Assembly (NCBI RefSeq): GCF_030704535.1
Contig: NC_081819.1
Location: forward strand, 19,130,001-19,194,000
DNA length: 64,000 nucleotides
Direction of reading: 5' to 3'
Source: Vitis vinifera
Taxonomy: Eukaryota > Streptophyta > Magnoliopsida > Vitales > Vitaceae
In this document: piece after piece, positions 23,801-36,590 of the stretch
Layout: each line of letters begins with the position of its first letter
How positions within the stretch are numbered: position 1 is the stretch's first letter
Program-made: the position numbers and the translations under genes
The notes under the pieces: model-generated
The model's database searches: none
What the model saw: the letters and a program-made list of their open reading frames with translations, nothing else
What the model was told of the DNA's origin: nothing

Positions 23801-25723
23801 ATATGAATTATTTAAGCTGAGTAGACTCAAGTACACATCTCCATGTCCCTCATTTGGTCCACCTTGTTCTTCTAAATATTGCTGAACTTTATATTATAAT
23901 ACTTAAGATTCCCTTTATAGAAGGGCTTTATGTTATTATTTCTCTCATTGGATTCAATCCATATCCGAAATTTGTGGTAATATTTCTTCGATATCATTTT
24001 TTTTACTTCATATTTTATGTTGAGGATTCTTTTCTCCATCTATCTTTTTCCTTCCCGTCTCTCTCCAGTCTTGCTTATGGGTGTTTCCCGTATATAAGTT
24101 TGTGTTACTGAGCAATTGGCCTGATCATGGAAGATTAACTATACCCCGGAAAATATAATCGACAATTGAAATGCAGGTTACATGGGTTGAGCATGCAGAA
24201 TACGATGAGAGTGCAGTCCACCAGCTCTACCGGCCACTACTTGGTTCTGGCATGGGGTTCGGTGCCCAGAGGTGGGTGGCCACCCTTCAAAGGCAGTGCG
24301 AGTGTCTCGCCATACTCATGTCCTCCACCGTGCCCACCCGGGATCACACAGGTAGTGTCAGGAAAATGCAGCTAGCTCTTTGTTAAAGCTTTTTTGAATT
24401 TTTCGTTAGACAGTGAGATCAAGGTCTAATACGTGGTGCCGCCTTTTTGTTAAATATACTAGCAGCAATAACTGCAGGCGGGCGGCGGAGCATGCTGAAG
24501 CTGGCCCAACGAATGACCGACAACTTCTGCGCCGGTGTCTGCGCTTCAACAGTCCACAAATGGAACAAGCTGTGCGCCGGCAACGTGGACGAAGACGTGC
24601 GAGTAATGACCAGAAAGAGCGTGGACGATCCCGGGGAGCCACCGGGCATTGTGCTGAGTGCAGCAACCTCGGTCTGGCTGCCGGTGTCTCCTCAGAGGCT
24701 CTTCGACTTCCTCCGCGATGAACGGCTGAGAAGCGAGTGGGACATCCTATCCAACGGCGGACCCATGCAGGAGATGGCCCATATCGCTAAGGGCCAAGAT
24801 CATGGCAACTGCGTCTCCCTACTCAGAGCCAGTGTAAGTATCAAATATCTATAGAAAGAGAAGTATTAGGTATCTCTAGGCCTATACCAAATATTTTCGG
24901 TACATAGGGGTGGTGGGTCCAAATAATAATGCATAGAGAATGACGCATGTGTCCCTGGGAAATGGGGTTCATTTAATTTGTCGTGTAGGGATAAAAGGTG
25001 AATTGGGGAGGGGGGAGATTGGAATCTGGAAGTATCCATAAGGACAGTTGGGAAGCAGATCCTAAGGACTGCCCTTGTTTTAACCTATTGCTGATGATTA
25101 AAAAGTCAAATTTGTTGGGACACTTGTGGCCTTTCTGGGGGGATAGTAGGGGTAGTTCAAACGTCATCGTTTCATAACAGTTTTCAACTCCTTGGTTGAC
25201 TCAGCTGCACTGTGCCCAGCGCCCACTTGCCCTCACATGTCGTGGGTTCAGTCCTGGATGGCAATTTCCTGTAATTATCCCGATTAACGTGGCCCATTCC
25301 TGTCATTTAATTTTTTTTGGCTCTTTTCCCACCCCACAGGCAATGAACGCGAACCAGAGCAGTATGCTGATTCTGCAGGAGACTTGCATCGACGCGGCTG
25401 GGTCGCTTGTGGTGTACGCGCCCGTTGACATCCCCGCCATGCACGTTGTGATGAACGGTGGAGATTCCGCCTACGTGGCTCTCCTCCCATCTGGGTTCGC
25501 CATCGTCCCTGATGGGCCTGGCTCTCGCGGGCCCAACTCTGGGGTCCACACCAACAGCGGAGGCCCAAATAGAGTCAGTGGGTCCCTTCTCACCGTGGCT
25601 TTCCAGATCCTTGTGAACAGTTTGCCTACGGCCAAGCTCACGGTAGAGTCGGTGGAGACTGTCAACAATCTCATCTCCTGCACCGTTCAGAAGATCAAGG
25701 CCGCCCTTCACTGCGAAAGCTGA
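20862..25723 (+). CDS. ANL2: HD-ZIP class IV transcription factor, ANTHOCYANINLESS2-like
   Basis: Nine exons by GT-AG and frame: 20862-21032, 21150-21364, 21456-21573, 21677-22363, 22625-22726, 22834-23046, 24177-24351, 24466-24833, 25340-25723; 810 aa, the usual family length. The N-terminus MSFGGFLDN.. [15 protein letters not shown] and [11 protein letters not shown] is typical of ANL2 and its close paralogues. Homeodomain about residues 113-172 ([19 protein letters not shown]; helix 3 [13 protein letters not shown]), split by an intron after QELEA. A zipper-loop-zipper follows (about 169-235) with the CTNCGG pair C202/C205 characteristic of class IV. START lipid-binding domain about 318-545, then the HD-SAD region to the end. 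Nuclear; in Arabidopsis ANL2 affects anthocyanin in subepidermal cells and root cell identity. A CT-rich tract follows the exon 4 donor. No defects seen. Confidence 0.96.
22376..22434 (+). repeat. CT-rich simple repeat beside an ANL2 splice donor
   Basis: An impure (CT)n/CCCT tract begins about 12 bases after the exon 4 donor (gtgagt at 22364). Being intronic it does not change the protein. Its length is likely variable between genotypes. Confidence 0.8.
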
Positions 25724-25755
25724 TCGTCATGGACGGCGGGATCAAGAGTGGCAGA

Positions 25756-25761
25756 AATAAA
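25756..25761 (+). terminator. Candidate ANL2 polyadenylation signal
   Basis: AATAAA lies 33 bases after the stop codon in the context agaaataaaaataatgg. Plant near-upstream elements are loose, so this is a candidate only. Confidence 0.4.
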
Positions 25762-25907
25762 AATAATGGGTTTCGATTTTTTACTTTTGACAGGACATGT
25801 TTGTAATGGTGGTTTAGTTATAGGATGGAGACTCTCGAGCGTGGAGGTGCGGAATGAGAGGAAAAAGGAGCTTGGTTAGCTAAAAAAAACAACTGGCAAC
25901 TCGGGTG

Positions 25908-26078
25908 TGAGTCAAGAACGAACCGCGCGTGGAGAATCCTTGCAGGGTGATAAGAACAGTGGGGGACTGAGTTGACTCGGAGCGGAGTGTTCTTAGCACA
26001 ATGCAAGGGTGGTGGTTCGGGTATTGACTCAGGTCGACCCGTGAGTTGACTCAAGTAGCTTGAAGCATAAATGAGTCA
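25908..26078. promoter_or_regulatory. Cluster of TGA(C/G)TC(A) palindromes
   Basis: Within 171 bases downstream of ANL2 there are TGAGTCA at 25908-25914, TGACTCG at 25973-25979, TGACTCA at 26025-26031 and 26047-26053, and TGAGTCA at 26072-26078. TGASTCA is the GCN4/AP-1-type core bound by some plant bZIP factors, and TTGAC is also the WRKY core. Function here is unknown; it may simply be a degenerate local repeat. Confidence 0.4.
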
Positions 26079-29000
26079 AGAAGGTTTATATATTATTAAA
26101 ACAAGAAAAACTGAGACAAAAACAGGGAAAAAAAAGAGAGGGTATTTTGGGTATTGAATTATATTTGACTGGAAAATGTAGCGGCGGTAGTCGGCAGCTA
26201 TTTGTTTTTGATGTTATGTGTTAGCGTTCTGTTTGGTTCATCTCATTTGAAAAAAACTGATCTGTTGTCGTGATCTGATACTTGAATTTACCATGTTACC
26301 CTTTACGTTCTCCTCTGTTTCCACTTTCCACGTCATCATTCAATTCTCCATGTCAAAATGCAGTTTCATGAAAATGGTGTCTTTATTTAATCCAAATTTA
26401 GAAAAAATAAATTATTTTTACCGTTTTTAATTTTTCTTTGATAAACAGTGATGATAGGGGTGATGGTGATAAGGGAGAATCGGGAGAAGAGAAAGGGATG
26501 AGGGAGCATTAAATGAAGGAGCAGTAGGTGTTGGGAAAAGCGATGCCATCATTTAATGCTTAGTTCTTTGGAATTGGCCTCATTACCTGTACCCACCCAT
26601 TCATTTTTGGACGCGTCACCTCCTCCTCATCGCCCTTCTCAATCTCGCCATCCACTCATACGTCCTTGTTTGGTTTCCTAGAAAAAAATGCATTTACTTT
26701 TCTATGCTGCAGTAGAAAATCCCTCTCCGGATACGATTATTTTTGTGGGGTAACGCTTTTGTCTCTACCTGCATCATTTTCCTTTTTATTTAGAAGGAAA
26801 TATGATTTTTCTATAATTCAGTCACTTGTCAGTGGACAACTCTTAACTTTTTTATACTTTAATTTCAATTCCGTCTCTCTATTAAGTTGTCAACTTTTTT
26901 CATTCAGTGATCGAAAGTTCAACTTTTAAAGTAAACCCTATGAATTAATCTTTGTAAGGATATTCCTAAATTTAAAAATAAACCGTATGAAAATAAGTGT
27001 TAATTCAAAAAAATTCAAACATTTTCTTGGCAACCAAACATAAATTACTTTATTTTTTTTCAAATTATTAGTTTTCACATTAAAATAAAAATAATAATAA
27101 TAATAAATTTTATGATCATTCTTAACATATAAAAATAAATAAATTCAACACTTTTAAGTGTTAAGATATTAATACAAACAAACAACTTAATATTTAAATA
27201 CTAATAAAAACCAAACAAATTTCACTAAAAAAAAAAAAAAAACAAACACCATCCAAGTCCATTTTAATAGCATTTCTCAATTATATGCCACCATGATTAT
27301 CAAGAAGACAATACATATGATAATATCATTTTTCAAAAGCTAGCTTTAAATATGACAAATATATAGTACCCAAAATTGCAACCATTTCCAAATTGGTACT
27401 ACAAATGGGTTGAGGAGAAATTTTTTATTTGCAAAAGATAAAATGAAACTTGATAAGGAAACTTTTTTTTTTTATAATTTTAATTTTAATTTTAATTTTT
27501 ATGGACACAGCTGGTTCTAGTTGTAAAGTGGGATGGGGGTGGGTGATACTTACTAAGCTTTATAAAAGCTTATTTCAAACAATAAATAGCCAAGAAAGGA
27601 ATTGGCTACATTTTTGGAGGATATTTGATTGATTTTGTAACCCCTTTTGGTTAATTAAAATATCTTTATCATAATGATGCCTTTTATATCATCTCACACT
27701 ATCCATTTGTCAAACAAGAGATGTGCATTGATGTTCACAATATCTTTTTTATATTTGTTTTTTAATTAGTTTTTTTTTATAAATATTTTTAAAAGTAATT
27801 AAAATAAATTATTTTTAAAAATTGTTCTCAAAAATTAATTTTATAAAAAATATTTACGAAAATATTACTAAGCATACCCTAAAGTCTTTAATTATTAATC
27901 TTTACATCACTTAAAATCAATCCTTGTCAATTATAATTGATTTTCATTGTAGGGATAGTATGAAGATGAGATTGTATCATTTGAGGTAAGAAATTTATAA
28001 CAGCAGGAAATGAATCCAAAAAAAAGTGGGGAAAGTGAGAGAAAGACACAAATACACGTGAGGATTCACAGGTGTATGAAATGATGTGTAAAGACTAAAG
28101 AGGTGGGTGTGGACGAAGGCAATAAAGTCAAGAAAATGAAAGGCTATCCTGAAGAGGGAATGGCAGTTGAGTGTGAGCATTGCTTTTGGACCTTCTACTT
28201 CCCAATCCCAACCCGTCCTATTCATTATTCAACCCCTCCTATGACTCATTCTTCACATGCTTGTGGGTCCAACCACCCCCCTTTTAAACACCCCCCACCC
28301 CCACCTCGGAAAAAAATAAAAGTAAAAAACCATTCCCTAGTAGTACCAATTAGATTTTCTTACTTTTTACTAACTTTTTTTTTTTTTTACCATAATCCCA
28401 TATATTTATATCACCCCCCATCATAGTAGATTTTATCATATGCTATCAATAATTGGGATTACAAGTTCAAGAAAATAGATGATATATAAAACTAACAGTT
28501 TCTCAAGTACGATACCAATTTCATACCTGTTGAATCAATAAGGATAGATATCTAATTTAGATCTTATTATTTTCTATTACTTTGATTCTTCCGTACTTTG
28601 ATCTCATCTATTTCACCTACTTCCGTTTATTTATATATCAGTTTTCAACATTGGAGATTCGATCAACACAAAATCGATACTCTATAATTTTCGAAAACAA
28701 AACACAGACTCATTACATAGTCTTATGTAACTCATTTTCTAATTTCAATCACTTGCTCACTCACACGATGTGTTCAACCTTTATCAGTTAGTTGTAGCAT
28801 TAGCATCAAATAGAATGAAAATTAAATTATGATTGGATGTGTGACATATAAATTAATTAAAAAAGGGAGAGATGTCCCCTACAATGAGCCCATAAACATA
28901 CATTAATTTAGATACCATATATTATTGAGGTTGACATGGATGTTACGCACAACGAAAAGTGGTATATAATAAATGGTTTCACATTAACTATACAATGGCT

Positions 29001-32000
29001 CCTTGCTTAATGTATGCGTATCCTAGAGAAGATATCATCAAATCTTTTAACATTTAATACTAATGTTGATTGATTTCATACCATTTTCATATTAATTAAT
29101 TGTGTTCGGTGTTTCATATTCCTTCTCCAATATCTTTGCCAGGTTACCCCACTCATCATAGTTTTTAAATTAAGTACTTTGATTCTATCGAATTAAAAAT
29201 TTTCGTTGAGTTAGAAAAGAAAAAAAATCGATGTTCAAATCAGCTTAATCGACTTATATTAAAAGCTATTTCATCTCTCTTACAAGAGTAATGATTTTAA
29301 CTTTAACTTTGGTTTCAATTTCAAATTCTAAATTCCGGTAATTGATTTTCGAGGAATCAAAATGTTTTTTAAAATTTAATAATATTTTTTATATTTTTTT
29401 AGCTAATTTTATTCAAAAAGTTTATGTTTTTCACCGAGTAATAAAATAAAAAATAAAAAGCTATCCCAAACAAGGAGTTAAGTAAAACCAAAAGCTAGGC
29501 AATGGAATTTTCCGGACCCATGGTTGCCCAGTGGCTTAGACTTTCCAATAATTGGTGCATATGGGGGGGCCACCAATCTCATATGAGTTCAGAGATTTAA
29601 CTTCAATTTCATTGCTTTAAAGCCCATATCATAGATATGTAATTGCAAAGTGAAAATTTGTCCATACTCCATAAAAAGGCTACATATTATAATAATAAAA
29701 ATGCCATTAGAAAGAATAAAAACCCTAGTAATAATTAAATTAGGTGAGAGATAAAAGTGAAATTCTTGTTGAAATGTATGCAACATTAATGAATTATTGA
29801 TTGAAGTAGAAATGATAAGAGAGAGAGAGAGAGAGAGAGAGGGAGGGAGGGTGGGGAGAGGGAGAGAGAGAGAGAGAGAGGTTGGTAGCTGAAAAAGCCA
29901 ATGGCGGCATTGAATTTTGTGATAGAAGTTAGGAGGTGAGAAGCCTCCGGTGCAATCAATGTGTAGGACCATTGAGATTAGGGTGGAAATGAAAGGGAAT
30001 AGCTAGATTTTCTCCTTCGCATGAATGTGAACATGGTACAAAAGAAAAAGGAGTATCTCCCCCTTTGAAGTGTCCACTTTTCTCTCACTTTCTTTCCCAA
30101 CAAATACTTCAAACCACCCCATGACCAATTAAATCCCATGGAAATATGAAGTTATGATTTGACGGCACTTTTGAGAGATTCCCCGGAATCTTTTGGGTTC
30201 AATATTTGGTTTTTAGGTGGTTTTTTGTTACTAATATTTATTCTAAAAATTAAAGACATTAGGATAATTTGTTATTTCCTAATTCAATAAAAAGTTAAAG
30301 TTGAAATCAAAATTAAAATAAAACTTTTATAAAAAATATTGTTTTCTTAAGTTTGGTATTAATCTATTTTTAAGTTATAAGTTCTTTTAATAAAATTTAT
30401 CAACTTCTCAAAAATTAACCCGACCAAGTTAAAATCTATTAGACAAGCCCATGTTTTTAGATAAGACAACTTAAGTAGTTGAGTGTTATTCAATATATAA
30501 AGTTATTAATAAATGAATTTCAACAAAGTCTATCCTCAAGGGCATGGTGGAGTTTGTTAGATACCTTGGCCCGGATGAAATTTGGTCCCACCACATTCTA
30601 AGAAAGGTTTAACAAGACTTTTTGGATATGATGAGTAGAAAAAACCCAATGCACATCACAAGACTCCCCCTTCCCCCCGATAAATTTTCTCGTCCATGCC
30701 ATCTTGTTGTGTGGAGAAAGGTGTGAACTCTTCACTCATTTTCTCATTCATTAATACGATATAAAGAGTTATTCAAATCACATGCACATATACATACATA
30801 TATACATATATGGTACTAAAAAGGTTGGAGTCAATCAAATATGGATGGTTTGAAAAGTTTTACACAATTTATACAAGAAAGAGAATAAATATGTTGACAA
30901 AAGACCATTCCAAGTAGAGGATTTTTTCTTTTTCTGACTTGGGAACATCTCAAGAATACAAATGAATTGGTAGGTTTAATGAGAATAGACATTTTGAATG
31001 TGACTATTCTTTTCAAGAGAAAATACCCATTAAGTTCATTTTCAAGACATGAAGGTGGGAACGGAGGGAAAAATAAATACTTTCAATCACAAAAATAAAA
31101 GAGGCCATTGATTGTAGTACAAAACAAAAGGACAATAATGGAGTTTTGGATGCATTAACATTTGACTCCAATATGGTACTCCATTCGAAACAAATTGTTA
31201 TTATTAATGACAAGTTTTTCCTTTTTGTTTTTTTTTTTTATGTGGAAAAAATAATATTTTAATTCCAATTATTGGGGTGGTGGCTTTGGACATTTAGATG
31301 AAATGATCTCATTTATAATGCACTATTATTCATGACCAAAATTTAGGTCATGACCTTGAGAAGATGATGAAGCCATTTTTTTAATGAGTCCATTTATATT
31401 ATGATAGTGATAAAAGTCGAACATACTCGTTTTTTTCAAACTTGCAAGGACTCGTGTTTGTAGAAATTTGATTTTTCACATTTTTTTCATGGTATTTGTA
31501 AATATACGTTGTCTAGAGAGTCAAGTCTTATCAATAAAGTGAGAACCGAAAATGAAAGACAAGAAAAATAGTGGTTCAACCAAGAAAATACAATCTAGTT
31601 GAAAATCTAGAATCATTTTAAGAATAATAAGGAAAATAAAATATAAAAAAAAAACTTATATATACGAATAATTAGCATAAAATTACTTTTAGACGTTTTA
31701 CAAACTAGTCAAAATGTTTTGTTTTTATTTGTTTTATCTTTTGTTATGGCTAGATTTGGTGTGGAGATGGGCCTACTCCAATTTGGGAGAACATGGGCCC
31801 AACCGTGGGCTTGGATGCCTTCACCTGAGCTTAATTTATGCATGTTAATGCATTTCTCCATTGGGCTGGGCCCTTCACCAGACCTCGGGAGCGGATAAGC
31901 CCATTGAATCAAGCTCCGGACTAGTCCCACTAAAATATATCTAGCTTGTTTAATTAATTTGAATTAAAATATTCTTGTCCCATCTTGAAAGCCCGTTTCG

Positions 32001-32080
32001 AAATTTCCTATCGGGTTGAATAAATTAGGAAAATAAACATATTCGATAAGCTCTCCACCTATAACCTAAAAATAGTGCAA
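26079..32080. other. Intergenic desert between ANL2 and the GSK3-like gene, left part
   Basis: No gene supported. Simple repeats include a run of AATTTT units near 27475-27500 and a GA-rich tract at 29819-29880. 28000-28310 and 29500-29990 are less AT-biased blocks with weak frames that look noncoding. 31740-31925 is a GC-richer patch with several GGGCC/TGGGCC words (site II-like) but no adjacent gene. The rest is AT-rich sequence without recognised features. Confidence 0.5.
29819..29880 (+). repeat. GA-rich microsatellite
   Basis: (GA)n interrupted by GGGA/GGTG units across 62 bases. Long GA tracts can bind BBR/BPC proteins in plants, but no gene lies nearby in this window. Confidence 0.85.
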
Positions 32081-32879
32081 GCTTATTTAAAAACGCTTTT
32101 GAAAATTAATTTTTCAAAAAACAATTTATTTTCGATTTAAAACCAATTCTCAACTAAGGATTCGAACATGAAAATAATTTTTATGTATGATACAAAATTT
32201 TTCAAAGTATTTTTTATAATATTTATAACATTTTACAAAAAAATCAAATAAAAATATTAAAAATTGTTTTCAAAATAAAATATAAAAAAAAACCTATCAT
32301 TTTGTCAAAAAAATATTTTCAAGAATAATTCTATAGAATCATCAAATTATTACATCGAAATAGACTAATAATGTATCATCAAATCAATTGTACGAATTTA
32401 CTATTCAATCTTAACCTAACTTGTCTGAATTATTGCCACCATTTTGGACCATGCAGAGTTTTCAGCCCTTAAATATTTGGTCCCACTTTGTCGGTTTTCA
32501 TTGGAGCTTACAAAGCAAGAGAAAATTTAAGACAAGAATTTGAATATTCCAATTTCCAAGGCAAGAAAATTTGAAGCACTTGTTGATAATAAAAAATAAA
32601 ATAATTTTCTATTTTCAAAAATAAAAGGCATCAAAATTTTTAGTTTTGGAAATAAAAACAATTTTAAGAAAGAAATCACTGTGCCTTTTTATTCCCAATA
32701 AAACCTAAAAATCTTTGAAACTTGGGGAAGAAGAAGAACAGAAGAAACCATTGTTATATGAGGAAAATGGCAGAGCTTGATGGGCTTCGACTTTTCTAAC
32801 ACATTGATTTCATGTGTGCCAAAAACACTACAGTTTAATCCTTCAATTCTACTGTTTTTCACGTGCCTGTTGTTGTCAA

Positions 32880-33285
32880 TGTATCGGGTTTGGAAATAAG
32901 TCCCGTTACGATACCGACATATAGCGAAAAAATATCATTAATCAAGTAGCGTCATATATACAATTTGGATCTCTAGCTTTGAAAAATAAGTGCCTTTGCA
33001 ATACCGATATATATATAAAAAAATATTATTAATTAAGTCATCATATATATAATTTAGGTTTTACTGTGGTGTACTCTTATCGGTTTTAAAAAAGTCTTGT
33101 TACAATGCCGACATTTACTGTAGAGACATCATCAATCAAATAATGTTATATATATATATATATAATTTAGATCTTATTATGTTATATTTTTATCGGCTTT
33201 AGAAATAAGTCGTATACCGATATTCATGGAAGAAACATTATTAATTAAATAGTATCATATATATATAATTTGGGTCTTATTGTTT
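32880..33285. repeat. Degenerate ~100-bp tandem repeat, four units
   Basis: Each unit carries tatcgg-ttt-gaaaataagt, then a gttacgataccgacat-like word, then attaatcaagtag-catatata and aatttgg-tct. Unit starts are near 32882, 32972, 33079 and 33191, so the spacing grows from about 90 to 112 bases, largely through AT-repeat expansion within units. Noncoding. Confidence 0.7.
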
Positions 33286-34112
33286 TAACATCTTGGAATT
33301 TTTCTTAATACACTGTAAATTAGAAAAAACAAAAAAAAACTTGTTTGATAATGGTTTTTCAAAACAAATATAAAAAATTATTTTTAAAAATTATTTTTTT
33401 ATATTTTTATAGATTAAATGTCGTGTTACAATAGTTTCCCATGCTTTTAAAAATAATTTTTACATATAATAATTTATTTTTTATAATTATATAATTATTT
33501 TTTAAAAGAACTCTCAAAAATAATAATTAAAAAACATTATCTAAAAACAATTTTTTTTATCAAACATATTTTCGTTTTTTATTTTATAAAAAAAAATTTC
33601 GAAAATAGTACTTGGTGAATATATGGCATAAATAAAAATGGATCTCAATTATTGGAGCTTACAGCTGTTTTGGGGCATGCAATGGATGAGGGGCCCACCA
33701 ATGTTGAGCTATGCCCTCAGCCTGCCTAGGGTTTGGGGTTTGTCATTATTCATTTCACCCTGTGGATATAAATGAGTTGTAAATAAGACAAATAGGGAAG
33801 CTCAGGTTTCATTGACTGGGAATTGGGGAATTGGAATGACCACTCCTCAATCTGAAACTTTGATCACTCACTACTCACCCAGTACACCCCAAAATTCACC
33901 TGATAGCCTTTTTTTTTTTTTTTTTTTCAAATTAATGAATAAATATTTATATATCCCATAAATTATAAATTCAAATTTTTCATTTTTTTATTAAAAAATT
34001 AAAATTATAGTTAAAAAATAAAAAAGAATTAAATTATATTTTTTTATTATAAATTTAAAATTTCACTCACCTTATATGATATTTCGATTAAATACATCTT
34101 ATTCTCCTAATC

Positions 34113-34536
34113 TTAAAATTTTATCAAATACCGTTCTCATTATTTTCATTTTTTATTTTTACTCACCTCTTATTTCACTCGAAATAAAGGAGGTACATGA
34201 TGAAATTGGATACTTAGAGGGGCTAAATATATTTTGTCAAAACCTCGAAAAAGGTAAATGAAATTAACCCTATTAACAAAAAATGATTTGTGAATAATGC
34301 TAAATTTGAGAAAATTCTCATAGTTTTAAAATTTCATCAAATACCGTTCTTATCATTTCCATTTTTTATTTTTACTCACCTCCTATTTCACTCGAAATAA
34401 AGGAAGTACATGATGAAATTGCATACTTATAGGGGCTAAATATATTTAGCCAAAACCTTGGAAAAGGTGAATGAGATTAACCCTATTAACAAATAATAAT
34501 TTGTGAATAATACTAAATTTGAGAAAGATTTCTCAC
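34113..34536. repeat. 212-bp tandem duplication, two copies
   Basis: Copy 1 is 34113-34320 and copy 2 34325-34536. Shared landmarks are atcaaataccgttct, ttcactcgaaataaagga, gatgaaattg-atactta, aaccctattaacaaa and ctaaatttgagaaa, all offset by about 212 bases. Differences are few, so the duplication is comparatively young. Copy 1 holds a 61-codon frame that is not preserved in copy 2, so it is not coding. Confidence 0.85.
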
Positions 34537-35484
34537 CTTTTTTTTAATAACACGTATTTTGAGAGAATATACGTTTTATTTTAAATAAATATCAAATATT
34601 GAATTAAGAATATTATATCCGGATATGCATGTCTAATCCACGTCGTATCTTATCTTATCATATCAACCAAATGTAACTAAAAAAATTTGAAAAATTTTAT
34701 TTTTATTTGTTCATATGATTTTATAAAAAATGTTTGTTAAAAAACAATAAAATAATGTTTCATCTAGATTCATTTTGACTTATATAAAAGCTTATTTAAA
34801 TTCAATGTTGTCTTATTTTAACTTTTTATTATCATCATGAGCAAAATACAATGAAATTTGGGTTCATTTTTTTTATTTTTATACAAAATATAAGAAATTT
34901 TATTAAAAAAAAAATCCTTTTTTAAAAATAATTTTAAAATTTTAAAGAAGTAAAAACCTTAATTTTTCAAATTTGGGCTGGGAACAGCCCGGTGACATAC
35001 CCAGTTTTGCATGGGCCAATTAGTGTGAGCTTGTGTGCTACAAAATCCTTCCCCACTCTGCTAAGCCCAATGGGCCAAGAGTTGATCGAATTGGGCTGAT
35101 CCTCCATGTTTGGAGGCTGAGAAAGTGTTGCATTCACCTTAATGATAGCCTGGATGGGTATAAATTATAAAATATGAGCCTGGCATTAAATAATAATAAG
35201 CCATTATTAGGTTTCTATTCTATGGTCTTTGACTATATTTTATTATTAATAATTTTTTAATATGTTATTTTCAGAGTATTTAATTATTTTATTTTAATAT
35301 TAATAAACTTATGATTGTTGGAATACGTGTGCGGCTCTCGAAAGAGATAGGTGGTCGGCACACCATGAGAAATGAAAAATAGGATAAATGATCGGAAAAA
35401 ATAATTATATTATGACAGATAGAACCTGGGAGAAATTTTTTAAATTTTTTTCTTATTTTTAAAATTATTATTATTGGTGGACTA

Positions 35485-35740
35485 GAGGTTGGACGCATCC
35501 ATCGACTTGCCTTACATTTGAATGACGTGGGTGTTTTAGTAAATACATTATAAGATTAGGGCATATGCTTTTATTGACAGTTTTTAGAAGAGTTGATACT
35601 GGTTGAAAAGGGATGTCGTTGGTAAAGAGTTTATTGATCGATTTAAGGTTGACTGCATTCATCAACTCGCCTTATGTTCAAATGTGATAGATACTTCCTC
35701 ACCATAATTGTTTTTGGAAGAGGTGATAGCACATAAGATC
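35485..35740. repeat. Diverged two-unit repeat of unknown origin (period ~160)
   Basis: The first unit (35485-35598: gaggttggacgcatccatcg ... cttgccttacatttgaatg ... tttttagaagagttgata) recurs at 35645-35730 (aaggttgactgcattcatca ... ctcgccttatgttcaaatg ... tttttggaagaggtgata). The block plus the preceding 35305-35420 is GC-richer than its surroundings and looks like a fragment of a dispersed repeat. A (TTA)n tract follows at 35747-35776. Confidence 0.55.
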
Positions 35741-35745
35741 ATTCA

Positions 35746-35782
<37 letters not shown>

Positions 35783-36290
35783 AGTGATAAATAAAATGAG
35801 AGACAAAGCTTTCAACAAAATAGTGGTTTAAATAATTACTAAATGTATTTTAATTTTTTGTTAATAAAATAAAAAATTAAAATCAAAACTGTCAAATATC
35901 CTTAAAAAAATAAAAGACATAAATTCAAATATTTATATTTTGTGTTTTTTAAAATATTAAAATTAAATTATATTCAAATAAACACCTAAATAAAAAATAA
36001 AAAAGTATTGAATGGTTAGACTTTTTTTTTTATAAGTGTTTTTAAAATTAATTATGAAAGTAGTTTTTTAAAATAGATTTATAATATTTTGTAAAATAAT
36101 AGTATGTTTTGGAACTTGAAATATTTTTAAATATGTTTTAAAATTATTTTTTATAGATAATGCTTTATCTTTTACCATTCTCCATATTTATATGATAATT
36201 TAAAAAAATAATCTTCAAAAAGTAAATAAATAAATTAAAAGATATTTTATATTAAAAAATATATATTTTTTAAAATATAAAATTATGGCT

Positions 36291-36590
36291 TGTTTGACAA
36301 CTATTTTTTAGAACTATTTTTTTTTCTACAAAAAAAAATTATTTTATGTTTTTTGTTATTAAGAATAAAAAACAAGACATTTTCTGTTATTTTCTAATAG
36401 CGATTTTAAAAAATAATTATACAAACATATAAAATGATTAAAAATAAAACATTAGATATATAAATTATTTTTAAAATAAAATTAAAAATATGAAAAATAA
36501 GTTAAAACAATTTACATTTTCAAACAAACTTTTGTTTTATAAAAATTAGAAAATAGTTTTTCAAAAACTATTTTTTACTATTATTTTCAG
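36291..36590 (-). mobile_element. AT-rich MITE-like element, family 1
   Basis: Inverted ends: gcttgtttgacaactatttt on the left, tagtttttcaaaaactattt on the right. The core tataaaatgattaaaaataa / aacattagatatataaatta matches, in the same orientation, the copies at 16038-16392 and 38545-38795. Confidence 0.5.

Noticed and set aside
25284-25711. Minus-strand frames opposite the last ANL2 exon
   Set aside because: Shadows of a GC-rich conserved coding exon.
34076-34261. 61-codon frame in the 212-bp duplication
   Set aside because: Not kept open in the second copy, so no sign of selection for a protein.
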